From: Linanthus parryae
Taxonomy: Eukaryota > Streptophyta > Magnoliopsida > Ericales > Polemoniaceae
Length of the DNA stretch: 64,000 bases
Direction of reading: 5' to 3'
Assembly: GCA_023055425.1 (NCBI GenBank)
Contig: JALGPY010000002.1
Span: 155,383,345 to 155,447,344, forward strand
Part shown: piece by piece, positions 31,935 to 43,930 of the stretch
Layout of the letters: every line of letters begins with the position of its first letter
How positions within the stretch are numbered: position 1 is the first letter of the stretch
Program-made: the position numbers and the translations under genes
Notes under the pieces: model-generated
The model's input: only the letters and a program-made list of their open reading frames with translations
Told to the model about the DNA's origin: nothing
The model's database searches: none

Positions 31935-34408
31935 AAAACTCTTCTTTAATAATTAAGTGTACTATATAAAATATTTTCAATATTTTATCCTTCAATTAAT
32001 AAAATATTTTCAATCAGTATAAATTAAATATATCAATATTTAATAAAATATAAACACTCAATCAAATTAAGTTTACTATATAAAATATTGATTTAAATTG
32101 AAAACTTCCAATTACTTTATTAAAAAATAATTAAATTAGTAACATGGTTTTAATAAAAAATACTTCTTGAAAGATACGTGATCATTATCACTAAAATATT
32201 CATTGTAAAAAGAAGTAATTTAAGAAGAAGACTTTACTGAGTGAAACTTCTAAAACAGCTAGAGAGGAAGTCGAAAGAGTCAAGCAGCTTAACCCTAGCC
32301 GCCTATAGCAGTGCAAGACCCACGTAGGGATGTGTGCTATGGTGTTGACGTGCCACGAAAGCTCAACTGTGTCTTCAATCCTGTCCTCTTTTGCAGTTTT
32401 AAAAGTTAAGTTCCTAACTCGTGGATTATACAACAAGAATGCTCCTAGACCTAAGCATAAAATAGAACATTAAAAAGAATACACGAGAACCATTAGGCCG
32501 ATATTTGATCTTCAACTTGCCGAACTAGATTCAATGAACCTCGATTTGCCTACAAGAAAAGGGATAGCATCGCAAAGAATCTAAATGATGTGGTCTAAGA
32601 TCATTTATAATAATCATGTACTACACTACATGATATAAGACTTCTTGTACAAAAATTGACAACTGTCTAGATACAGTGCGTGATCCTAAATTGACACATT
32701 CGGTATCATCCGGTTTCAGATATTTTGCTAAAATACTTAAATTAGAGAGTAATCTTATGTATAATGATCACTCGTCGTTCAAGTACAATAAGAGAGGAAA
32801 CTATATAAATTTACCTCTTTTTTGGATGAATTTTAGTGTTAACCATTGAAGATAGAAATATTCATTCTCTATAAATGCAAAAGTAAAAGTATATATTATT
32901 TTAAAATTTGGCAAAGAATTTGGTTTAGTTATTAGGAGACTTAAATTTCCAATTTAATTGTTCCAAAAATAGAAAAAATTGAGGCTGAATGGTTGATATT
33001 CTCTTAAGGTCCTGTGATTAACAGGATTCCAATGTTCACTAAAATCGAATTCCTAAAAACTTCGTTATTCTTGAATTGGGTGATGATAATAAGGTAGGCA
33101 AATAATTGATACTCCTCTGCCGACGTCTTCATGGGTGAAGTAAGGGAGTGGTGATGATGGTGATTGTCTCTGTCTTTGTATTTGTGTTGGACGAGCGAGA
33201 GTAATGGTCGACATCGAGCTAGAACACATTAATGATAACAACGAAGAAAGAGAGTGAAAAGAATTTGACTACTGTTACTGGTTTGAAACCAATTTGTCTT
33301 TTCAATTTGGACCTCAAAACAAGTGGTCTTCCAAAGACATCAATTTGAAAGACGAGACGTTCCCACATGTAAATAATGTTGACAATTGATTTTGGTTTCA
33401 ACTCAATTTGAGAAACGAGAGACTTCCACGTTGAAGAGGGTGTTTACCAGCGTGTGTTAGATATTGCATATTGCTTATTCAAGTTAGAAGCCAATGCGAT
33501 AAACAATACGCTCCCAATTAGCCGATTCATCAAAAGGTCACCGTCACACCCCTTTCTCGTTGGATCAGGGTTTATTTATTTTCTTGAGAATATATAGGAT
33601 CAGGATTGATGTAGGTATAATTTTCGCTATAATTCAAATTGAAATAATGAAATAAGCATGGAGTTATCACTTTTTATTTTAGTTTTGACAATCACTTCGG
33701 ACAGAACAGTTACCAATGTATGAGTAGGTCCGCAAAACAGACCGAGCAGCATCATAATCCACTCATTAAACTTTCTTATGTTTGCTAAAAAAATGAATTG
33801 AACTTCCTTACGTTAATGAGTGAGGTCCGATCAGCTCGCCAATTATGGAAAGTTGGCATCTGTTACTCCATGTCAATTTTCATCTTGGGAATCTTGTTGT
33901 TCACTTGCCCTGACTTCACATTAATTGCATCCCAACAGCATTACAGTTTTTCGCTCTTGATCAGCTCTTGACATATTGTTGATATTGTTTTTCGATCGAT
34001 GCCCGATTGCCTCTTACATCCTCTTTGTGCATTACCATATGGATGCAACTATATTGGAGCAATCAAATTTGATTTCTTCCCTTTCGTCGGCGCTTAATTT
34101 TTATTGCTTTGATTATCATTCTTCTATCAATGTTGTTGTATGTGAATGTCGTAGGTAGTTGGAGAAGAGAAATAAGGGACTCTTGTTGCTGCTGTGATGC
34201 TTCTTCTATTGGTGATCTGGTGCTTCTTCTTTTTGTGATCTGCTTCTGTTAGTGATGTGTCTGCTTCTTTTGTTGGTGGTCTGCACCTTATCTCCAGATG
34301 TTCCAGATTTCTTACTTACCCCATAATTATGTTCTTCGTGTATTTACGAAGCTCTTCATGTTCTTCATGTGATTGCGAGTTTCGTTGTTTGTAATGACTG
34401 TTTATATA
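31935..34408. other. AT-rich sequence without recognised features
   Basis: The stretch 31935-32180 is very AT-rich (repeated ATATAAAATATT words) and may be the displaced rest of the copia-D LTR, but I could not show this. From 32180 to 34408 only short chance ORFs (60-78 codons) occur, none with a recognisable motif. No tRNA, promoter or repeat structure stood out. Confidence 0.5.
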
Positions 34409-34416
34409 GGTGGTGT

Positions 34417-34926
34417 TAGGGGTGCACAAGAATCCGTCAATCCGCACTGATCCGCAAATCCGTCCGATCCGTGACGGATTGGGTCCGGTCCAATCCGTGA
34501 TGGATCGGATTAGGATTACAAAATATAAATCCGATCCGATCCGTCAATCCGTTCGATCCGTTTATACTTATTATTATGTTAATTTTTACTAATATCATCA
34601 ATATGATTTGTTCTAATACTAACTTTAACTAAGTAATGTCAATACTTATCAATGTTGTGATGAATAATTTTGATTTTTGATGATATAAGAGTAAGATATT
34701 TCGTAAGTTAACTAAAACCTATACTAAATAATAATTTTATATTAGTGTTTACGCTTTTAGTTAAACATATTCAAAAATATTTTGAAATATTTGCGATCCG
34801 CGGATTAATTCGGTCCGATCCGCGAAATTGTGGATCCAATTGGATCCGATCCATTTTAATCTGTAAACCGACGGATTGGATTAACTCAACCTCAATTCGG
34901 ACCGATTCGATCTGTGTGCACCCGTA
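34417..34926. mobile_element. hAT-type MITE, 510 bp, with GATCCG-rich arms
   Basis: The element begins TAGGGGTGCACA and ends TGTGTGCACCCGTA, imperfect terminal inverted repeats. It is flanked by perfect 8-bp duplications GGTGGTGT (34409-34416; 34927-34934), the length typical of hAT. Both arms carry many GATCCG/CGGATC words, a subterminal repeat pattern expected for hAT transposase binding, around an AT-rich centre. It has no coding capacity. Confidence 0.85.
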
Positions 34927-35261
34927 GGTGGTGTTGATCAAGTCCCAAAATTGGCTCATTGATACAAATAGTTGGAGCTTATGCATTAATTTTCACTTTT
35001 TAATCTAAGTGGACCTCCACGGTCTACCTTTAACTTTTTCTTTGTAGAAAACGACAACTCGGGGGCTTTTCAGTCACTTGGAAAAAAATTCTTAAAGTTT
35101 GTAATCAAACGGAATATTTAGAAGTATATTATAAGAAAAATACTAAACGTCACCATTTTTTCTTCATCATTTGATTTCACCGTCTATGTGGATATTTCTG
35201 ATTTGTGATATAATTATAGAAAGATCTTAAAATAAATATTAACTAAGAATCATATTTTTTT

Positions 35262-35744
35262 TTGAGTAGTAATATATATTAGGACTGCAACTCGGGCGGG
35301 CTGGACGGGTTGGCACCCCTGTCCAATGGGAAAAGGAGCAACTACAGGATTATCAGATATAGCTAACTCAGTTAACCATCTAGGAAAGTTCTCAAACCAT
35401 TCTACATCTTCTTCATAATTCTTTCTGTAAAGCGCTAAATGGTGAACTAGATTGTTACAGTTCCTCTTTTCAAAGGTCATTGAGTACTGTGGAATTCTTC
35501 CCGTTTCTGTGATGGCTCTGCTTAATTCATCCTCTACTTCCTGAGATCCGTCCGGATACCTTCATTCTATCTGTGAAGAAATTCTTGGATTAAAGTCTTG
35601 GAATCTCCTTCAAAAGTACATTGCGAGAAACCTTGTTTTATTGCAAGATCGATGGCGCAGTTCAAAGCTCGAGCTTCGGAGTCTTTTGTTGAGGCTGCTG
35701 TACTTGTTGCATATCCTCGAGTAGCTAGGAGGAGACATCGCTGT
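35262..35744 (-). pseudogene. LINE-4 ORF2, C-terminal half of RNase H
   Basis: On the - strand, LLLATRGYATSTAASTKDSEARAL, then GFSQCTFEGDSKTLIQEF and NNLVHHLALYRKN form the second half of an RVT_3-type RNase H. The Glu (SEARAL) and Asp (EGDS) positions are present. The last catalytic acidic residue, expected before the HLALY helix, is not evident. A stop near 35578 interrupts it. The first strand of the domain (INFDDSW, VIRDS) lies at about 40300-40240, on the far side of copia-C. Confidence 0.8.
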
Positions 35745-35881
35745 TGTTATGATAAATGTCCCACATCGTTTAGCATGTTATGTTACTCATTGTATAGCTT
35801 ATATATATATATAGGACCCTTTGTACATTGCTTTACTTAAGTTGAATACAAGATTATTCTACTCTCCTCTAATTCATAACA
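35745..35881 (+). repeat. copia-C 5' LTR (137 bp)
   Basis: It starts TGTTATGATAAATG and ends ATTCATAACA, short inverted termini. A TATA-rich stretch (TTATATATATATATAG, about 35789-35806) serves as promoter candidate. It matches 40102-40234 with a few base changes and a short deletion in the AT run. Confidence 0.85.
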
Positions 35882-36635
35882 TGGTATCAGAGCTGAAACG
35901 GTCTTAGATTATTTTTCAGTCTCTATTCAAATCTCAAACTCGTTTCTAGTTTCGTTTCTTCGTCTGACGATTTTCAACGGATTGCTATTGATTCGACCGT
36001 CTTGCGGTCGTCGATCAAAATTTAATTTCAACCCGGATCCTCAAATTTCACCGCCTACCGACATTTCACGCGCCGAAACGCGCCGCCGAAGTACATGGCT
36101 CGTCCGCCTCCACGCGCCATGCCTTACAGCTTCTCGGCTCACCAACGGCTTAGTCGGCTGACACGGAAGCCGACTCTCCATCGGCTCAAGCCATCACTAG
36201 GCTTCCGCTCGGCTTCCGAAGCCGCGACCGCGCCGTCGGCTCAGTAATGGCTTCCGGAGCCGTTTTCTCCGCTATTTCAGCTCCTCTGCATCGTTTCGCT
36301 CCGTACCGTTGTAGTACCAGTCAGCGACATTTGACCGTGTGTTCTAGCCCGTTTTGCTCCAGTTTTGAACCGAGTTATATCGGTCCCCAAGGTTTTTGGA
36401 CCCTCTGAATCCAATTTTGGGGTCCATTTGGCCAAATTCCCTCAATTTGGTACATCTTCTGGGTTATTGGGGTTACTTTATTGACTTTTATTCGGATTTC
36501 GTGTGTTCTTGATCTCGTTTCGGTTGCGGGGTTTGTTCTGTGATTATGGTTCGTTCTAGAAATATCACTTGTGATGTTACCTTGTGTTAATATTGTCATG
36601 AATCTGGATATAGGCTGCTTTATTGTCATTATCGT
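35882..36635 (+). other. copia-C leader; gag core absent
   Basis: TGGTATCAGAGC (35882-35893) is the primer site. After it, 36000-36340 is unusually GC-rich for this window (many CCG and GGC words) and encodes no recognisable gag capsid. The next recognisable coding sequence is a zinc-knuckle-like segment (CRHCGLKQPGHYLSDC) starting near 36630. The gag core between leader and knuckle therefore appears deleted. Confidence 0.65.
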
Positions 36636-39600
36636 GTGTGTCGACATTGTGGACTAAAACAGCCAGGTCATTACTTATCCGACTGTCCTGAGCACCCTGA
36701 CCTACAGTCAGATCCTGCTCCCCCTGACTCTTTGACGAGTGACTTAGCACCTCGGTTTGTTTTGTCGGATGATCAAATTGTTGGATTTATTCAGCGTATA
36801 GCTGATATAGTTCGTGAACGGACTGGATCTTCCTCCCTCTCTGGTATCTCAGGTAACAATGCTTGGGATTTGGACACGGGGTGCTTCAATCATATGACTT
36901 TTGACTCTACACTCTTTAAAGGACTTCATGAGACATCTTCTGCTCCGGCTATTTATACTGCTGATGGAACAACTTTGAGTGTTACCCATACTGGTCAGAT
37001 TTTGCAGGATAACCTATCTCTTTCTGACGCATTCTTGGTTCGTAATCTCCATCTCAATTTGCTATCTGTTGGACAAATATGTAAACTGGGTTTGGAAGTA
37101 ATATTTTCCTCCAGTGGGTGTCGTGTGCAGGATCCTCAAACTGGGAAGACACTTGGCTTTGATCGTAAAGTTGGACGGTTATTCCAACTCACAAGCCTCA
37201 CTCTCCCATCAACCTCTTCAGTTGTTGCAGCCACATCTTCGACATCATCTTCTCTTCACTTGTGGCATTCACGATTGGGACATGCTTCTATTGTTCGTGT
37301 TTGTTCCCTTGTCTCCACTTGTCAATTAGGAACTATCAAGGATGAGTATATTGACTGTGTGCCTTGTCAGCTAGCCAAGGAGCTTGCCTTGCCCTTTTCG
37401 CGTAGCGTGACATCTTCCTCAGCACATTTTGACCTGTTTCACTCGGATGTTTAGGGGCCTTCCCCTCATGCCACAATGGGTGGATCAAAATATTTTGTTA
37501 TATTTGTGGATGACTTTACTCGATATACTTGGATATTTCTAATGAAGAATCGTTCATAGTTGGCTCAAATCTATTGTGACTTTGCAGCTATGGTCCAGAA
37601 ACAGTTCTCGTGCCCGATCAAATTTTTTCGGACTGATAATGCTATGGAGTATAATTCTTCTGATTTCTTGGATATTATTCGCAATCATGGGACTCTTCTG
37701 CATAGATCTTGTCCAGACACATCTCAGCAGAATGGTCGTGCAGAACGCAAGCATCGCCACATTCTTGATACGACTCGTGCTCTCTTACCTTCTTCTTCAT
37801 GTCCAGAGTGTTTTTGGGGGGAAGCTGCATTAACTTCTGTGTATACTATCAATACGATTCCTACATCTGTTCTTAAGAATAGGACTACGTACGCCCCCTG
37901 ATTATTCTTTTCTTCGGGTCTTTGGAAGTGTCTGTTTTGTTCTTCTTCAGCCTCACGAGCATAATAAGTTGGATCCTCGATCAAGAATGTGTTGTTTTCT
38001 TGGATATCGTATCGAGCATAAAGGATATAGATGTTGGGATCCAGTTTTGAAGCGTCTTCGAATCTCTCGCCACATGGTCTTTGTGGAACATAAGATGTTC
38101 TCTACAGTTTCGTCATTCGATGCTTCCACCACTGTTGACCATCCGCGTCTTACAGATCCGTCCTTTGATCCATTCTTCGAGGATTATTTAGTCGACAGTT
38201 CATTTCATCACAGGCTCATCCTCCAGCTCCTCCAGATTTGTTAGTTGATGAAGTTATCTCCCCTACTCCTTCTCGTACTCCAGTTATACATGATCATGTT
38301 TCTGCTTCGCATACTCATGTTACTGTTCCTGCACCAGTTACACATGGTCCCGTTCAAGGTCCACATGCTCCTGTTCCAGGTCCACATGCTACATATCCTG
38401 TTCCACATGCTCCAAATTTGGTTTCTTATTCCGTAGATGACGCCTCTTCAGATCCTGAGAGTGACATAGATGAGTCTGCCTCTTCTACAGTTCGTCGGTC
38501 CACAAGAGAACGCAGACAACCTCTTCGGCTTCATGATTATGTCACTTCTGCTATTGTTCAGCATCATGAACCACAATCCTATCGGGAAGCTAGTTCTGAT
38601 CCGATGTGGCGAAAAGAAATGCAAGATGAGTTGGATGCTCTCGCACGAGCTCATACTTGGGACTTGGTTTCATTACCTTCTGGTAAGACTGCAGTTGGGT
38701 GCAGCTGGGTGTATAAGATCAAGACTAGGTCTGATGGTTCCATCGAGAGATATAAGGCTCGTCTAGTAGCTAGAGGTTTCACACAGGAGTATGGCATTGA
38801 CTATGAGGAGACCTTTGCTCCAGTTGCTCGACTTACCTCGGTTTGCACTCTAATTGATGTAGCTGCTATCCGACGTTGGACCTTGTTCCAAATTGATGTT
38901 AAGAATGATTTTCTTAAGATCTTACTGAGGAGGTATACATGAAACCTCCGTCTGGTCTCGATGTTCACCCCTCACAGGTATGTCTTTTACGTCGTGCATT
39001 ATATGGTCTGACGCAAGCCCCTCGGGCTTGGTTTGATAAGTTCATTTCTACTATGCTCCATCTCGGGTTCTCCTCTAGTGCTTATTACTCAGCTCTTTCC
39101 ATTCGTCATACTAAATGTGGAATTATTCTTTTTTTTAATTTATGTTGATGATATGATCATTACCGGGGATGATCTCGTTGGTATTCGTGAGCTAAAGAAG
39201 TCCTTGAACCGCCATTTTGAGATGAAAGACTTGGGGCCTCTCAGCCATTTCTTGGGTCTCGAGGTTACTTCTGATGCTGGCGGTTAGTCTTTGTCGCAGA
39301 CCAAGTATGCTTCTAATATTCTTGCTCGTGCAGGACTGACTGATCCAAAGGTTGCCTCCACGCCATTGGAGCCCAACCTGAAGCTCACTCCCTTAGAGGG
39401 TGAACCTCTATCTGATCCTACTCGATACCGACATATTGTTGGTATTCTGGTTTATCTCACAGTCACTCGTCCTGACTTACAGTACGTTGTTCATCAGGTC
39501 AGTCAGTTTCTCACTGCTCCACGATCCACACACTATGCTGTTGTTCTTCGGATTCTTTGCTACGTCAAAGGTACTTTGTTTCGCGGTCTTCATTTAACTG

Positions 39601-40094
39601 CTTAGTGTACACCAGTCCTACATGGATTTTCATATGCTGATTGGGCTGGTGATCCTACTGATAGACGCTCCACCACATGGTATTGTTTCTTCTTGGGTGA
39701 CTCACTTATATCCTGGTACAGCAAGAAGCAAACTGTAGTTCCGCGATCCAGCACTGAGGCAGAATACCGTGCTCTAGGTGACGCCACACAAGAGTTCATT
39801 TGGCTTTGGTCGTTATTAGCTGATATGGGGATGCCTCATTCCTATCCTACTACTATATTTAGTGACAATCGTAGTGCCATCCAGAATGCCCACAACGATG
39901 TTTTTCATGAGAGGACGAAGCACATTGATATAGATTGTCACGTTACCCGCCATCATCTTCGTGCTGGCACACTTCATCTGAATTATGTGTCTTCGTCAGA
40001 GAAAAATGTCGATATTCGTACGAAGTCTCATCCGCCTGGACGTTTTCGTAACCTGATCTCCAAACTTCCTCTTATCACGACAACTTCAGATTGA
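36540..40094 (+). pseudogene. copia-C pol: knuckle, protease, integrase, RT, RNase H
   Basis: Order: zinc knuckle (about 36630-36690), protease DLDTGCFNHMT, GAG-pre-integrase LWHSRLGHAS with CVPCQLAK, integrase core (VDDFTRYTW, FRTDNAMEY, QQNGRAERKHRHI) with Asp, Asp and Glu all visible, then RT ([45 protein letters not shown] near 39150) and RNase H (YADWAGDPTDRRS, STEAEYRAL, SDNRSA, HIDIDCH). Breaks include TAG at 37452 and 37557, TGA at 37899, shifts near 37900, 38240, 38930 and 39140, TAG at 39285 and 39603. The end at 40094 is 7 bp before the 3' LTR. Confidence 0.88.
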
Positions 40095-40101
40095 GGGGGC
40101 C

Positions 40102-40234
40102 TCTTATGATATATGTCCCACATCGTTTAGCATGTAATGTTACTCATTGTATAGCTTATATATATATGACCCTTTGTACATTACTTTGATTAAGTTGAAT
40201 ACAAGATTATTGTACTCTCCTCTGATTCATAACA
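40102..40234 (+). repeat. copia-C 3' LTR
   Basis: It follows the polypurine tract at 40092-40101. Its first bases read TCTTATGATA where the 5' LTR has TGTTATGATA, so the terminal TG is mutated. It ends ATTCATAACA, after which LINE-4 resumes. Confidence 0.82.
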
Positions 40235-43200
40235 ACTATCTCTAATGACGAACCATGCATGGGCTGCTCCGGTACGTTGGCTCCACGAGTCGTCGAAGTT
40301 GATTTTTACTCACTGTGGGTCAGGGCGCGTCCAATATTACAGCGCCACAGTGGCCTCCTGAGTTGCTTCATCATCATGCACTTTATTGTACTCCGCAAGT
40401 CTCTTTATAATTGTGACAATCATCTCCCTTGGATTAGCGTGCTTCTAGTTAAAAACACTTTTGTTCCTCTCTATCCAGATGGAGTAGATGGATGTGAAGA
40501 TAACCCGAAGATCATGGTGAGTTCTTGTGTCCAAGAGGAGTTTCATCCAGTCTCTGATGGCCATACCTGGAGGTTGTTTAAATTTTGACCGAATAATCAT
40601 GTCCACGCTTTCTTGGCTATCCAGCAGTCAAACAGAGCATGAGAAGCTGATTCAATGGGAGTGTTACAGTTTCAGCATCTTGTATAAATTTTTACACCTC
40701 TGCACCTTAAGTTATCTCTGGTGGGGACTGCATTGTGTATTATCCTCCATATAAAATGGTTAATCTTTTTTGGGACCTCAATAGACAATAGAGCTCTGAA
40801 AATATCTTCAACTGTAGTTCAAGAACTTCCTGAATCTGAGTTCGCAGCCTCTAGGGTGCATGCCACCTTATACCCCGATCGTACCGTGTACGCACCTGTG
40901 TTTTGGAACATCCAAATTTGTGTGTATGGCCCTCTTATAATTGGAATCTTAATCTGTAATACTTCTTATCTATCAACACTCAACAATCTGGTGTAAATCG
41001 CTTGAGCATCCCACCTGTTTTCCCCTTCATGCATTCAATGACTAACTTTTAGGTCGTTGTTGGGATGGAACCTAGTGATCAGTTCAGCTGCAGGGTTACT
41101 TGGAACACAAGATTCTGATAAGACAATTCTTTCTCCATTACCGATCTTCCATCTCAGGCAGTGTTGTAGCACTCTACGGCCCACCATAATGCCTCTCCAA
41201 GCAAAAGAAGGTGAATTTCCCAACTCCGCATTCAGAAAACTATTATTAGGGAAATACGTAGCTTTTAACACGCGACTGCAAAGAGAATTACGTTTATGTA
41301 ACAGTGTCCATCCCTATTTGGCTAATAGAGCTAGATTGAAGTTCCTTAAGTTCTTGAATTGCATTCCTCCATGTCCCTTACGATCTTTTCATTCGGTTCC
41401 AAGACACCCATGCAATGTCTCGGTCACTACTAGCTTTGCTCCACCGAAACCTGTAAATGATCATATCCATCTTTTCGCACACCCCATCAGGGATTTTGAA
41501 GCAAGACATCGCATATGTAGGGAGATCTTGAGCCACCATCTTTATCATCACCTGATTTCCTTGTACAGACAAGTTTCTTTCTTTCCACCCGTTTAGCTTG
41601 TTTTCCAGTTTTTCCGTCAACTTCTTGAAAGTAACTTTACTGTTCCTTCCCATAGTGGTAGGAAGGCTAAGATATTGGTCATGCAGATCCACTTCCGAAA
41701 TCCGTCTGAGCTGCAAAATCCCATCCCTGATAGGCTCGGCTACATGGAGAGAGCAGACAATAGTACACTTCTCTAGATTGATTTGTTGTCCCGAGGCTTT
41801 TCCATAAACCTTAAGAATATCTTGTAAGACTTTAAATTATTCTGTTTAGCCTATGTAAAAAATAGATAATCATCAGCAAAAAAGAGGTGGGAGACCACTG
41901 GTCCTCCCCGTGAAGCTGTCACTCCTACTAGCCGGCCCTCATCTACATTTGTTGTGACTAACCCAGACAGCATCTCACAGCAAAGTAAAAACGGGTAGGG
42001 GGATAGAGGGCACCCATGTCTCATGCCTCGTTTTGGATCAATATGTCCCATTGCACTGCCATTTTAGAGCACTGAGTAAGTTACTGTTGTTATACAATTC
42101 ATCACTGTGTGTCTGAACCGAGCCCCAAAGCCGAGGTGAAAAAGGACCTCCCTAAGAAACCTCCATTCAATCCTGTCATAGGCTTTGCTCATGTCAACAT
42201 TCAGATTTAGGAACACTTTCTTCCCCTTCTTCCTTTTATTTAATTAGTGGATGAATTTGAAAGCCGTGAGTATATTGTTCAATATAAATCTCCAAGGGAT
42301 GAAAGCACTCTGGTGCTCAGAGATTAGATTAGGCAACAAAATTTTCAATCTGTTAGACAGACACTTTGCAACAATCCTTTATATAACATTACAAAAGCTG
42401 ATTGGACGATTTTCACTTGGCTTTCGCGGCTGTTTGATATTTGGGATAAGAGTAATCAAGTGTCGTTTTACTCCTTTTCTGAGTGGCCGTGATTGAGAAT
42501 CCCCAGCAACTGCCTTCGTAATTTCACTTCCCACAATCTCCCAATGCTTCTGGTAGAAACTTGCATTAAATCCTTCCATGCCCAGAGCTTTATCTGGAGC
42601 AATCATAAACAAAGCTACTTTGACTTCTTTTTACTTGTAGTCTCTGTCCATCTTGATTTTGTCTCCCTCATTGATCATCTCAGCTGAAGGAACTAGCGTA
42701 GGCTCTATATCTTCCATAGCAGGCTTTGTCGATGTGAAGATATCCGCAAAATATCCCTCCAGAATGTATCCGACCCTCTGTTCATCTGTAACCCAATTTC
42801 CTTCTTCGTCTTCTATACCCTGAAATTTTTTTCTAGCACGTCAAATAGTAGCTTTCAAGTGAAAGAAACAAGTATTTTTTCTACGTAACTGAGCCATTCC
42901 ACTCGTGATCTTTGCTTCCACATAATCTCTTCGCGCTTAAGTAACTCATTATACTCTGCAGTGAGAGCTCTTTTCTCGGCTATGACCTCTGATGTTTGTG
43001 CCATTCCAATAAGTAGTTTCCCTCTGTCGTTGATCAGATTGCACCTTTCATTGAATTGTCTGAAGTTTTCTCTTCTCCATACTCTGCATTTCTGAGTCAT
43101 AAAATTGTGTTTCTACGCTAGGGTGGTACCACCACTATTGCAGCACTCGGACACCAGCTCTTTAAATACCTCATGTCTTCCCCACGTCTTCTCGTACCGA

Positions 43201-43930
43201 AATCTCATCTTCCTCCTCCACACTAGACCATGCCGCTTCCATTAAACTAGGATTGGTACATGATCTGAATTAAGCCACCAAATATGAGTGACCCCAACTC
43301 CTTGAAATTCATCCATCCACATTAGGTTAGAAACATCTTTGTCAAATCTTTCCCTAATTTTATCGTCATCCTATTTGTTTGACCACATATATGGATTTCA
43401 TTGAAATCATAAGTCCATCATACCCGCATCTCTAAGAGCTTCTCTGAATTGGTTCAGTTGTGTGAATTACTCCCCACTCCTCAATTATTTTAAGCTTATG
43501 AGATGATATCATAAAAGTCACATGCGACGCACAATGGCATGTTTGGTTGGGCCACAAGTCTTTGCAACAATTACCAAGATAGAAAATGTTCATCATGGTT
43601 CGGGTTTCCGTAAAATCCAGTATACTTACAGCTAGAACAATCATCAATTCTTTTAACAATAGAATCAATAAAATGACTAGAATGTTTCAAAACATTAACT
43701 CGCATACTATCTCGCCAAAAAAGAGCTAGGCCTTTGCTTCTACCTCTGGAATCAAATGTGAAACCGTTGTAGTAACCCATCCTAGCAATATTCTGCTGCA
43801 TCTCTGGTCTTGATAACTTGGTCTCCAGGAGAAAAATCAAGCCAGGGGATTTTTACTTTACTAAGTCGCAAATCAAAAGGAACGTAATAGGGTTCCGCAA
43901 CCCAGGTACGTTCCAACTCAAGAGACTCAT
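40235..43930 (-). pseudogene. LINE-4 ORF2: endonuclease, RT and start of RNase H
   Basis: The ORF2 start (43930) gives SLLSWNVPGL; IFLLETKLSRPEM follows (43840). RT motifs: FYQKHW and RPISFCNVI (42612-42379), KRGMRHGCPLSPYPF, HLFFADDYLFF (catalytic FADD near 41880), YLSLPTTMGRNSK, GWKERNLSVQGNQVMIK, and YFPNNSFLNAELG (41260). The RNase H first strand reads INFDDSW and ends at the copia-C junction. Numerous stops and shifts; no long open frame remains. Confidence 0.8.

Larger units (their letters stand above)
35745..40234 (+). mobile_element. copia-C: Ty1/copia with short LTRs, gag mostly missing
   Basis: LTRs of 137 bp (35745-35881) and about 133 bp (40102-40234), a tRNA-Met primer site at 35882, a polypurine tract GAGGGGGCC before the 3' LTR, and pol from zinc knuckle to RNase H. 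The TSD is GCTGT at the left and ACTAT at the right, differing by two G-to-A changes. It lies inside the RNase H domain of LINE-4, whose halves continue on each side. Pol is among the better preserved coding regions in the window, broken at about nine points. Confidence 0.88.

Noticed and set aside
32200..34158. Short ORFs of 60-78 codons as host genes
   Set aside because: No start context, splice pattern or domain; lengths are as expected by chance in AT-rich DNA.
41057..41596. 179-codon + strand ORF
   Set aside because: Antisense to LINE-4 RT and thumb region, whose motifs (YLSLPTTMG, GWKERNLS) are clear on the - strand.
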